Source: Oscillospiraceae bacterium (GTDB taxonomy: Bacteria; Bacillota; Clostridia; Oscillospirales; Ruminococcaceae). Taken from it: DNA of 7,987 nucleotides. Position 1 is the first letter of the stretch. Each line of letters begins with the position of its first letter. This document shows positions 1 through 6,660 of this stretch, in pieces. Where the stretch lies: NCBI GenBank assembly GCA_031253365.1, contig JAIRWE010000098.1, positions 1-7,987 of the forward strand, read 5' to 3'. The notes beneath the pieces are model-generated. The model saw only the letters and a list, made by a program, of their open reading frames with translations. It was not told the origin of the DNA and did no database searches. Position numbers and translations under genes: made by a program.

Positions 1-99
1 AAAATTTTGTCGGGCAAGGAAACCCGACGAAGCAAGGCTTTGTGCCTTGCGAGGAGGGTTGACGCAGTTCGGCAAAATTTTCGCCGAAAATCGCCGAAA
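1..99. repeat. Structured intergenic repeat-like element upstream of the thioesterase gene
   Basis: Non-coding DNA with dense self-complementarity. AAAATTTT occurs at 1-8 and again at 74-81. Positions 1-15 and 67-81 form imperfect terminal inverted repeats (12 of 15 identical; the three mismatches would be G-U pairs in RNA). Inside are GTCGGG/CCCGAC (9-14 with 23-28) and a perfect 7-bp hairpin GCAAGGC/GCCTTGC (32-38 with 44-50). TCGCCGAAA is then directly repeated at 81-89 and 91-99. The layout resembles a REP/MITE-type dispersed element or a structured leader. No known riboswitch was recognised, and the left boundary may lie outside the window. Confidence 0.45.
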
Positions 100-121
100 G
101 TAGGTTTTTAGAGGTACCCAG

Positions 122-853
122 ATGGGAAAAATAAAGGGCATAGGTTCGACCGCGTTTTCGGTCAAGCGCGTAATCGGGGCGAGCCACGTTACCGCGGACA
201 ATCGGCTGCGCTATTCCGCCATCGTGGATTTAATGCAGGACTGCGAGGGCTTTCAGCTTGATTCGATGACGGAGTTTCGCGAATATCTGAGGGATAACAA
301 AATAGGTATGTTTCTCACCTCGCGGCAGCTTGACATTAAGCGTCTGCCGCTTTACGGCGAGGAGCTTACCGTTACGACTTCCGTGTACGAGTGCAAAACG
401 GTTTACGGTTTCCGCAACACCAATATATGGGGCGGCGACGGGGAAATCCGCGTTTGCACGTATGCGTCCGGCGCTTTCGTGGATTTGGAAACGGGGCGTC
501 CCCGCCGTATGCCCGCCGAGATTATAAACGCGTTCGATATGCGGGAAAAATTCGATATGGAGTATCTGCCGCGCCGCGTCGCGGTTCCGGAGCGCGGCGG
601 GGAATTTCGCGGGGAAATAAAAGTCGCGCGGTATATGCTCGACGCTTACAACCACGTGAACAACGCGCGGTATGTCGATTTGGCGCTGGAATATCTGCCC
701 CGTGAAACATCGGTGCGAAGGATGCGGATTGATTACCGTTCGCCCGCCGTTTTCGGCGACTGCGTAGGGGTTTGGCTCTATCGGGACGGCGATGTGATTA
801 CCGCGGATTTGCGCGGGGAAAAAGGCTCGTTCGCGGTGATTGAGTTTATGTAA
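122..853 (+). CDS. Acyl-ACP thioesterase (FatA/FatB-like, PF01643 family)
   Basis: Predicted cytosolic thioesterase that hydrolyses acyl-acyl-carrier-protein to free fatty acid and ACP. The 243-aa length suits the bacterial double-hotdog family. The first hotdog domain covers roughly residues 10-130 and includes the long helix region DLMQDCEGFQLDS. The second covers about 160-243 and carries the family active-site stretch LDAYNHVNNARY, with D174, N177, H178, N180 and N181; in plant and bacterial homologues the Asn and His of this motif are catalytic. The ATG at 122 is supported by AGAGG at 110-114 with 7 nt spacing. The next gene starts 17 nt after the stop, so co-transcription is likely. Chain-length specificity and physiological role (membrane fatty-acid adjustment or fatty-acid release) cannot be read from the sequence. 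Confidence 0.88.
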   Translation: MGKIKGIGSTAFSVKRVIGASHVTADNRLRYSAIVDLMQDCEGFQLDSMTEFREYLRDNKIGMFLTSRQLDIKRLPLYGEELTVTTSVYECKTVYGFRNTNIWGGDGEIRVCTYASGAFVDLETGRPRRMPAEIINAFDMREKFDMEYLPRRVAVPERGGEFRGEIKVARYMLDAYNHVNNARYVDLALEYLPRETSVRRMRIDYRSPAVFGDCVGVWLYRDGDVITADLRGEKGSFAVIEFM

Positions 854-870
854 TTCGGAGACTGCCCCTA

Positions 871-2028
871 ATGAAACGCTTCTTAAAAGGCTTTATAAAA
901 TATGTCAAGCGTTTGGATAAGTTCCTGCTTCTGCTTTGCGTAATCGCGAGCCTGTTCGGTGTGTATCTTCTCCGCACGATTTATGAAAACGGCATAAATC
1001 CTTCGGCGGTTTCGTCAAGAACCTGGCGGACACAGTTGACCGCCTGCATAGGCGGGAGCGTTTGCGCTTTAATCATCTCCGCGATAAACTACAAACTGCT
1101 GTCTAAGTTTTGGTTCGTTTACGCGGCCGTCGCGCTGGTTTTGTCCGCGCTTTTGTTCACGCCGCTCGGAATGAGCACGCCCGGTTCCTCCGAAGTCAAC
1201 TGGCTTAACCTCGGATTTATGCAGATTCAGCCGTCCGAATTTTTGATGGTCGCCTTCATAATGTCGTTTTCCGCGCATTTATGCAAAATCGGCGACAAAA
1301 TGAACCAACTCGCGCATTTTTTGTTGCTGTGCCTTCACGTTATGATTCCCGTGGGGCTGATTACGTTGCAGGACAACACGGGTTCCTCCGTTATAATCCT
1401 GTTCGTCTTTTTAACCATGCTGTTTATGGCGGGGCTGTCGTGGAGATACGTTATCGCCGGAACGCTCGCCGCGCCTGTTCTGGGTTACGTTTTTTGGAAT
1501 TTTTACGCCAAGGACTATCAAAAGTTGCGTATTCTCGTAATCTTTGACAAGGAAAAACAGGCGAGTGAAGTGCTCGGGGCGTTCCACCAGCAAATGCAGG
1601 GATTAATCGCGATGAGTTCGGGCGGGCTGACGGGGCAGGGGCTGTCGGGCGGGGAATACGTTTCCCTTTTCGCCATACACAACGATTTTATGTTCGCTTA
1701 CATAGGGATGACCCTCGGTTTAATCGGCTGTGTCCTCACGCTGCTTTTGCTTTTGGTGATTTGCGTGAGGGTGCTTATGGTTATGGGCGCCGCGAGGGAT
1801 TTGCAGGGCAGGCTGATTTGCGCCGGGGTGTTCGCGCTGATTTTCTCCCACTGCGTGCTTAACGTGGGAATGGTGACGGTCGTCCTGCCCGTAATCGGCG
1901 TCCCCCTGCCTTTCGTGAGCGCGGGGGGGAGTTCGACGCTGGCGTTGTTCATAGCGGCGGGTCTGGTGTCGAGCGTTTGGGCGCACAAAGAAAAAGAATA
2001 CCATATGTTTTACACGGAGAAGGATTAG
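871..2028 (+). CDS. Divergent SEDS-family membrane protein (RodA/FtsW/SpoVE-like)
   Basis: A polytopic membrane protein of 385 aa with about ten hydrophobic segments. SEDS proteins polymerise lipid II glycan strands in the cytoplasmic membrane, usually with a class B penicillin-binding protein partner. Family marks visible are QPSEF (120-124), SSGGLTGQGL (249-258), HNDFMF (270-275), with D272 matching the proposed catalytic Asp of the usual HTDFIF, and PLPFVSAGGSS (345-355). Several conserved positions differ from typical RodA/FtsW: the Lys after QPSE is M126, PDLGT reads DNTGS (168-172), the usual GEELG after the catalytic loop reads GMTLG (279-283), and SYGGSS reads SAGGSS. The start has GGAG at 857-860. 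The next gene follows after 5 nt. It may be an accessory paralogue rather than the main elongation or division polymerase. No PBP gene is present in the window. Confidence 0.85.
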   Translation: MKRFLKGFIKYVKRLDKFLLLLCVIASLFGVYLLRTIYENGINPSAVSSRTWRTQLTACIGGSVCALIISAINYKLLSKFWFVYAAVALVLSALLFTPLGMSTPGSSEVNWLNLGFMQIQPSEFLMVAFIMSFSAHLCKIGDKMNQLAHFLLLCLHVMIPVGLITLQDNTGSSVIILFVFLTMLFMAGLSWRYVIAGTLAAPVLGYVFWNFYAKDYQKLRILVIFDKEKQASEVLGAFHQQMQGLIAMSSGGLTGQGLSGGEYVSLFAIHNDFMFAYIGMTLGLIGCVLTLLLLLVICVRVLMVMGAARDLQGRLICAGVFALIFSHCVLNVGMVTVVLPVIGVPLPFVSAGGSSTLALFIAAGLVSSVWAHKEKEYHMFYTEKD

Positions 2029-2033
2029 CGGCA

Positions 2034-4568
2034 ATGGCACAGATTTTGAAATTCAAAGGCGACTACAACGGTCTTGACACCTCCGTGGCGGAAAAGCACC
2101 TTTCCTTTTACGGTCACAATTCCGACGCGAAACAGGAGGAAAAAGCCGGCTTTCACGCGGGGAGCGTATTTTTTTCGATGCGGTTTTTCCTTATGGCGGG
2201 CGCGGTTTTTTTGGTGTTCCTCGGCGGCGACAACGGCGGGGGAATCCTGCTTTCGTTAATTATGGCTCTTTATTGCGCGGGGGAAATCGTAAAAGGCGTG
2301 AAATGCGACGAAAAACTGCGCGAGCTTACCCGTTCGTCGGACGTCGCCGTCCGCGTGGTGAGGGACGGCGGCGTCACGCTGATAAAAAGGGAACACATCG
2401 TGCAGGACGATTTGATAATACTTCAAGGGGGGGAAAACGTGCCCGCCGACGCGCATATTCTGGAAGCAAGCGGCGTTACCGCCGATGAAAGCGCGTTTAC
2501 CGGCTCACCGCTCCCGGTGAGGAAGGCGGCTGGGGCGGACGGGAAAAACGAGCTTAAACAAAGCTGCGTATACAGGGGTACGAGAATAACGGCCGGCATA
2601 CTTATCGCGCGCGTGTTCGCCGCCGGTCAGGACGCGAAGCTGAGGGCGCGGGAACCTTCGGAGAAGGACGGCTGCCACACCGAGTTTGAAACGGCGTTCA
2701 ACAGGCTCATGCCCGTTTTTACCTGCGCGTCGGCGGTTTTGCTGATAACCGCCACGGCGTTCAAATTCATAACCGCGTCCCCCCCGAGCGAAAACCTTCT
2801 GGGTTATTTCACCGAAACGTTTCTCCCCGCCGTTTCCTTCGCGCTTTGCGCGCTTCCGGCGGAAGCGTCGTCGATTGTGCGGATTTACTACATATCGGGG
2901 GCTTTGAGGCTTTCGCGCAAGTACGGGGAGATAAAGCACCTGCGCGCCCTTGAAACGCTTAATTCCGTAACGGCCGTTTGCGTCGGGAAGGACTCGGTCG
3001 TGGCAGCCGACAACACCCCGTTGGTCGGCGAGAGTTCCTCAAACAAGGAAATGCTTACGAGAATATCCGTGCTTTCCTGCGGGACGTCCCCCGCCGATTC
3101 TTATGAAAAAGCGATTTTTTTAAGCGCGGCGTTCAAGCACATAGACGTAAGGGAGCTGCTCGAGAACGGCTTGATAAAAAGCTACGCCTCCGACGAACAG
3201 GCGCGGTATCACAAAATCAACGGCTGCCTTTGGGACGTCGGCGGCTCGCGTTTGTTGTGCGTGAAGGGCGAACCCGAGGTCGTGCTGTCGTTTTGCCGCC
3301 CCCCTTCCGAACAGCTTTTCTCCATTCAGAAAAAGCAGCAGGATTACGCGAGGGAGGGGTATCAGGTTTTCGCCGTCGCGTTCGCGAAAATAAAAAAAGA
3401 CGAAATTCCCGAAACGCTTTTTGAAATCGAATATACTTTTTTGGGGCTTACGGCGTTTTCGGGAAACGTCAGGGAAAACGTTCCCGGCGCGGTTAAAAGC
3501 TGCTATCGCGCCGGCGTTAAGGTGATTATGCTTACCCCCGACAGCAAGGAAACCGCCTTGGCGACGGCGGAGAAAATCGGGCTGAAACCCGGCGGGCTTA
3601 TCACGGGGGAGGAGCTTGAAAGGGCGCGCTTCGACGGCGAAAAAATCAACGTTTCGGGCGTGAACGTGTTCGCGGAGATTACGGCGGGGCAAAAAGGCGA
3701 AATCACGCGGCTCCTGCGGGACTCGGGCGAAATCGTCGCCGTGTTCGGCGGCGCCAGTTCCGACGTGGAGGCGCTTGAACAGGCGGACGTGGGTATCGCC
3801 CTGTCAAAATACACGACCGAGCGGGAGTGGGATATGGACATGGACACGCTTTCCCAGTCCACGACGGGTTCCGCGTGCGAGGCGTGCGATTTCATAATGG
3901 AAGGGGACGGTTTCGTCAAAGCCGCGGACACTTTCAGGCAGGCGCGGCAAATGCACCGCAACATTAAGCGCGGCGTTTCAATCGCCATATCCGCGTTGAT
4001 AACAATCGCGCCGTTTGCCCTTGTCAATCTGCTGAAAGGCGGGGGCTTCGTCTTGGACGCCGTTTTCGTGTCGGTGTTGTCGGTAATCGTCGTTCCCTCG
4101 GTTATGCTGGTTTTCCTTAACAACAAGACGGATTTGAAAAGTTGGATGAAGCCGTCGGGCTTTATCGGCAGGGGCGTCGTCAACAGGAACTTTCTGTTCG
4201 GCGCGGTTATCCAAGGCGGCTCCCTGCTTTTCGCGGAATTGATGATGTTTTTTTTCCTGCCGGAAAACGCCGTCGAACATCAACGCGCCGTTTTCGCGGC
4301 GGTGTTCGCGGCGGGGCTGGTTGCCATGGCGTGGGTGGGGCTGTCGTTTGAAAAACCGTTCCACCGATTCTTCAACAAAAGCAACGGCGAGGTTTTAATG
4401 GCGAGCGTGCTGCTGTTGTCGGCGTTGCCTCTCGCCGTTTATCTGCCGGTCGTCAATTCGGCGTTCGGGTTTGCGCGGCTTAATCCGCTGATATTGCTGC
4501 TTTGCTTGGTCGTCGGGTTTGTTTCCCAGATATGGTTCGATTTTGTGAAAAAGAGGTTCAGCCATTGA
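2034..4568 (+). CDS. Catalytically degenerate P2-type P-type ATPase homologue (predicted pseudoenzyme)
   Basis: An 844-aa membrane protein with the complete architecture of Ca2+-pump-like P-type ATPases: N-terminal cation-ATPase segment (about 12-60), actuator domain (about 100-200), M3/M4 (225-290), P and N domains (300-590), and six C-terminal membrane helices (645-840). The catalytic motifs are altered. DKTGT is GKDSV (318-322), so the phosphorylated Asp is Gly. TGES is TGSP (156-159), PEGL in M4 is PAEA (275-278), TGD is TPD (501-503), DPPR is GNVR (477-480), and GDGxND is GGASSD (572-577). Retained are KGEPE (411-415), the P-domain Lys K554, and ADVGIAL (584-590). ATG 2034 is chosen over an in-frame TTG at 1977 because GGAGAAGG (2016-2023) precedes it by 10 nt and the upstream codons overlap the SEDS gene. 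The long open frame argues against a simple pseudogene. ATP-driven transport is unlikely; a regulatory or structural role is inferred. Confidence 0.87.
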   Translation: MAQILKFKGDYNGLDTSVAEKHLSFYGHNSDAKQEEKAGFHAGSVFFSMRFFLMAGAVFLVFLGGDNGGGILLSLIMALYCAGEIVKGVKCDEKLRELTRSSDVAVRVVRDGGVTLIKREHIVQDDLIILQGGENVPADAHILEASGVTADESAFTGSPLPVRKAAGADGKNELKQSCVYRGTRITAGILIARVFAAGQDAKLRAREPSEKDGCHTEFETAFNRLMPVFTCASAVLLITATAFKFITASPPSENLLGYFTETFLPAVSFALCALPAEASSIVRIYYISGALRLSRKYGEIKHLRALETLNSVTAVCVGKDSVVAADNTPLVGESSSNKEMLTRISVLSCGTSPADSYEKAIFLSAAFKHIDVRELLENGLIKSYASDEQARYHKINGCLWDVGGSRLLCVKGEPEVVLSFCRPPSEQLFSIQKKQQDYAREGYQVFAVAFAKIKKDEIPETLFEIEYTFLGLTAFSGNVRENVPGAVKSCYRAGVKVIMLTPDSKETALATAEKIGLKPGGLITGEELERARFDGEKINVSGVNVFAEITAGQKGEITRLLRDSGEIVAVFGGASSDVEALEQADVGIALSKYTTEREWDMDMDTLSQSTTGSACEACDFIMEGDGFVKAADTFRQARQMHRNIKRGVSIAISALITIAPFALVNLLKGGGFVLDAVFVSVLSVIVVPSVMLVFLNNKTDLKSWMKPSGFIGRGVVNRNFLFGAVIQGGSLLFAELMMFFFLPENAVEHQRAVFAAVFAAGLVAMAWVGLSFEKPFHRFFNKSNGEVLMASVLLLSALPLAVYLPVVNSAFGFARLNPLILLLCLVVGFVSQIWFDFVKKRFSH

Positions 4569-5440
4569 TACGCTGCGTTCTCGGATTGGTTTACGGAACG
4601 GTCTACGGCACGGCTCACGTCGTTCCCGGGCTGAGCGGCGGCACGTTCCTCGTGGTTTTCGGCTGTTATGACGTTGTTTGCGAGGCGTTCGCCCTGAACT
4701 TCAAAGAAATCAAAAAGCACTTTTTTTTCCTTTTGTTTTTCGCTCTCGGCACGGTGGGGGGGATAGTCGGGTTCGTCCGCGTCGTAACCTTTCTGCTCGG
4801 GAATTTTGAGGTTCAGACAAACCTGTTTTTTATGGGAATTATCCTCGGCTCGGTTCCGCTTATCCTGAATTTCGCGGCGGAAGAACCGCGCCGGGGCGTT
4901 TCGGCGCTCAGCCCGCTTTTTTTGGCGGCGGGCTTTCTTCTCGTCGCCGCGCTTTTCCTCGCCGAAAGGTTCGGCGTTTTCGGGGTTCGGGAGGTTCAAA
5001 GCGCCGATTTCGTCTTTACGCTGAAAATCATGTTTTATTCTTTCGTCGCGGCGGTCGCCTTGGTAATGCCGGGGATTTCCGGCGCGTTCGTGTTGGTGGC
5101 GTTCGGTGTTTACGAAATGTTTATGAACGGGTTAAAAGCCCTTGATTTTTCGCTCATCGTCCCCGCCTGCGCGGGAATATCAATAGGCATCGTCGCGGGC
5201 GCGAAGCTGGTTTTGTTTCTTCTGAAAAATTTTCGGCGGGCTGTTTACAGCGCGGTTTTGGGAATGGTTGTCGGTTCGGTGCTGCCCCTGTTTCCGAAAG
5301 GTTTCGGCATTAACGCGGCGACCGCCGCGGGGGGCGTTTGCTTCGCGGCGGGAATGGGGCTCGGTCTGGTTTCCGGGAAGCGTTCCCGGAAATCGGCGAA
5401 AAATTCCGCCGCGGCACTTTACAAATCGCGAAAACCGTGA
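4565..5440 (+). CDS. DUF368 membrane protein (PopT-like polyprenyl-phosphate translocase)
   Basis: A predicted integral membrane protein of 291 aa. DUF368 proteins have been shown in other bacteria to recycle undecaprenyl phosphate across the cytoplasmic membrane, returning the lipid carrier used for peptidoglycan and other surface polymers. The two characteristic half-repeats are visible: HVVPGLSGGTF near the N terminus (P21-G22, S24-G25) and VMPGISGAFVLVAFGVYE in the middle (P169-G170, S172-G173), each followed by hydrophobic segments. The tail after about residue 270 is basic (GKRSRKSAK). The start is a TTG at 4565 overlapping the previous stop (TTGA), with AGAGG at 4552-4556. An upstream ATG at 4502 would add 21 residues that lie in the previous gene and look non-homologous. 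The overlap implies translational coupling to the ATPase-like protein. Confidence 0.87.
   Translation: MIRCVLGLVYGTVYGTAHVVPGLSGGTFLVVFGCYDVVCEAFALNFKEIKKHFFFLLFFALGTVGGIVGFVRVVTFLLGNFEVQTNLFFMGIILGSVPLILNFAAEEPRRGVSALSPLFLAAGFLLVAALFLAERFGVFGVREVQSADFVFTLKIMFYSFVAAVALVMPGISGAFVLVAFGVYEMFMNGLKALDFSLIVPACAGISIGIVAGAKLVLFLLKNFRRAVYSAVLGMVVGSVLPLFPKGFGINAATAAGGVCFAAGMGLGLVSGKRSRKSAKNSAAALYKSRKP
5370..5392 (+). other. Perfect 10-bp intragenic hairpin near the end of the DUF368 gene
   Basis: TTTCCGGGAA (5370-5379) and TTCCCGGAAA (5383-5392) are exact reverse complements separated by GCG. The hairpin lies inside the coding region (residues VSGKRSRK) and has no T-run after it, so it is not called a terminator. 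It could affect mRNA stability, or it may simply reflect the codons of the basic tail. Confidence 0.4.
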
Positions 5441-5446
5441 TATAAT
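5418..5446 (+). promoter_or_regulatory. Sigma-A-type promoter for the NYN/PIN-like gene
   Basis: TTTACA (5418-5423), a 17-bp spacer and a perfect TATAAT (5441-5446) form a near-consensus housekeeping promoter. The -35 element lies inside the last codons of the DUF368 gene and the -10 follows its stop directly. The expected transcription start is near 5453, giving a leader of about 48 nt. It makes the downstream gene independent of the envelope cluster. Confidence 0.75.
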
Positions 5447-5500
5447 AATTGTCGGACAAAATTCCCGTCGCAGGGTTTATGAAAGGATTCGCTTTACGTT

Positions 5501-6178
5501 ATGAGGATTTTTCTTATAGATTTTGAAAACGTCCATTCCGAGGGGATGATAGGCGTTGACAATCTTACCGAAGAGGACGAGGTCGCGATATTTTACAGCG
5601 TCAACGCAGACTCGGTTTCGTTTGAGATTTTGCACAAACTGATGTTCTGCAAGGCGAAGCTGAGTTATTTCAAAATCAGGCGCGGCGGAAGGAACGCGCT
5701 GGATTTTCAGCTTGCCACTTATCTGGGTTATTTGATAAGCGTTCGGCCGGACGCTCAGTTTTTCCTTATCAGCAGAGACAACGGGTTTGACTTCGCCGTT
5801 GATTTCTGGGAAACCGGCTATGTGGAGGTCAAGCCGTCTATCAGGCGCTTTGTCAACGTGAAGGACGTCCTCGCTTATTTTGCCGGAAAGGCGAAAAAAG
5901 CGGCGTCGAGCAAAGTCGCCGAAGCGAGCGAAGTCGGCGCGGCGAACGAAGTCGGCGAAGCGGGCAAAGTCGCCGAAACGAGCGAAGTCGGCGAAGCAAG
6001 CGAAGCCGCCCCCGCGAGTGTTTCCGACAGCGACGAAGCCGAGGTAGACAGGTTGCTTTCCGATTCCAAGTCGTCGCACGAGCTTTATATCAGCACGGTC
6101 AAGCGGTTCGGGCAAAAAAAGGGCGTGGAAATCTACCGCAGTATAAAGTCGAGGTTCTTCACGAAAAAAACGGGTTAG
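5501..6178 (+). CDS. NYN/PIN-like nuclease-fold protein with hexapeptide repeat linker
   Basis: A 225-aa predicted cytosolic protein. Residues 1-128 resemble the bacterial PIN-like/NYN family, whose members are metal-dependent ribonucleases where characterised. MRIFLIDFENVHSEG carries D7 and N10, ALDFQL carries D68, and SRDNGFD carries D93 and D97, the expected acidic cluster. A low-complexity linker (about 129-180) includes six tandem hexapeptides of the type S-K/E-V-A/G-E-A (137-172). A small basic C-terminal domain follows (about 194-218, LYISTVKRFGQKKGVEIYRS), possibly nucleic-acid binding. The ATG is preceded by AAAGGA (5482-5487) at a rather long 13-nt spacing, but MRIFLIDFEN is the usual beginning for this family. 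It has its own promoter. Its 3' end is duplicated downstream of the toxin-antitoxin pair. The substrate is unknown. Confidence 0.75.
   Translation: MRIFLIDFENVHSEGMIGVDNLTEEDEVAIFYSVNADSVSFEILHKLMFCKAKLSYFKIRRGGRNALDFQLATYLGYLISVRPDAQFFLISRDNGFDFAVDFWETGYVEVKPSIRRFVNVKDVLAYFAGKAKKAASSKVAEASEVGAANEVGEAGKVAETSEVGEASEAAPASVSDSDEAEVDRLLSDSKSSHELYISTVKRFGQKKGVEIYRSIKSRFFTKKTG
5909..6016 (+). repeat. Six tandem 18-bp units encoding hexapeptide repeats
   Basis: Six consecutive in-frame 18-nt units encode SKVAEA, SEVGAA, NEVGEA, GKVAET, SEVGEA and SEAAPA. The core is GAAGTCGGCGAAGCG with substitutions between units. They form a charged, Ala-rich spacer between the nuclease-like domain and the C-terminal basic domain. 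Unit number could vary between strains by replication slippage. Confidence 0.85.
6125..6177 (+). repeat. Upstream copy of direct repeat flanking the toxin-antitoxin cassette
   Basis: This is the 3' end of the NYN/PIN-like gene. It shares with 6882-6923 a 15-nt exact block (6127-6141 with 6884-6898) and a 20-nt exact block (6158-6177 with 6904-6923). An 11-nt stretch (6147-6157) is missing from the downstream copy. The stop codon lies at the right boundary (TAG at 6176-6178). Confidence 0.88.
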
Positions 6179-6204
6179 GAACAACACATTTCTAAGGTGG
6201 GATT

Positions 6205-6660
6205 GTGGCTTTAAGGATATATTTTGATAATTGCTGCTTAAATCGTCCGTTCGACAATCAAAAACAACTTAGCGTAAATCTCGAAACTCGCGCAAAACTG
6301 CATATACAAGGGTGTGTAAAGACCAAACAAGCAGAGTTGGTTTCGTCGTATGTTCTTTCGGTTGAAATCAACAAAATCCGCGAACCGTATAAGCGCAACA
6401 GCATTTCTGATTTTTTGAACGGGAATATGTCCGCTTATGTCGGAGCGGACAGCAAGGAACTCGTGTTGTCGCTTTACGACGAGATAACGCAAACCGGAAT
6501 AAAAGATATAGATGCGGTTCACATCGCTTGCGCTGTTCTCTCCGGGTGCGATTATTTTTTGACAACCGACAAGCGTTTGTTAAAGTATAAGACAGACAAA
6601 ATCACCATAATCAATCCTGTTGATTTTATTTCGGTATTGGAGAATGAAGAAAATGACTAA
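6205..6660 (+). CDS. PIN-domain toxin (VapC-like ribonuclease)
   Basis: A 151-aa PIN-domain protein, a Mg2+-dependent ribonuclease fold typical of type II toxin-antitoxin toxins that cleave RNA in the cytosol. The N terminus IYFDNCCLNRPFDNQ is characteristic of one PIN toxin subfamily. The expected acidic residues are present: D8, E54 (in SVEI), D103 (in DIDAVHIA) and D122 (in FLTTDKRL). Translation probably begins at GTG 6205, with AAGGTGG at 6194-6200. The gene begins 26 nt after the NYN/PIN-like gene and overlaps the following small gene by 8 nt, the usual sign of a coupled toxin-antitoxin pair. The RNA target is not predictable. All catalytic residues look intact, so the toxin may be active. 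Confidence 0.83.
   Translation: MALRIYFDNCCLNRPFDNQKQLSVNLETRAKLHIQGCVKTKQAELVSSYVLSVEINKIREPYKRNSISDFLNGNMSAYVGADSKELVLSLYDEITQTGIKDIDAVHIACAVLSGCDYFLTTDKRLLKYKTDKITIINPVDFISVLENEEND

Noticed and set aside
59..87. Promoter with TTGACG -35 ahead of the thioesterase gene
   Set aside because: No acceptable -10 element at 16-18 bp spacing; the region is dominated by inverted repeats.
1977..2033. Longer start (TTG 1977) for the ATPase-like protein
   Set aside because: The extra 19 codons lie in the end of the SEDS gene, have no ribosome site and no family similarity; ATG 2034 has GGAGAAGG at good spacing.
2940..3010. Possible frameshift or sequencing error hiding a normal DKTGT motif
   Set aside because: Flanking residues (LETLNSVTAVC before, then the N-domain) stay in register in the same frame, and the other motifs are also altered far away, so one local error cannot explain the loss.
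3503..4183. Long minus-strand open frame (226 codons) inside the ATPase-like gene
   Set aside because: Ser/Thr/Pro-rich low-complexity shadow without a recognisable domain or ribosome site, opposite a clear coding region.
4439..4999. Minus-strand open frame (186 codons) across the ATPase/DUF368 junction
   Set aside because: Highly charged antisense translation of hydrophobic membrane-protein codons; no independent support.
5909..6016. CRISPR array
   Set aside because: The repeats are directly contiguous 18-bp coding units with no unique spacers and stay in frame.
5477..6187. Long minus-strand open frame opposite the NYN/PIN-like gene
   Set aside because: It is the antisense shadow of a gene with good family signatures; its FADFARFGDFAR-like repeats are only the complement of the 18-bp repeats.
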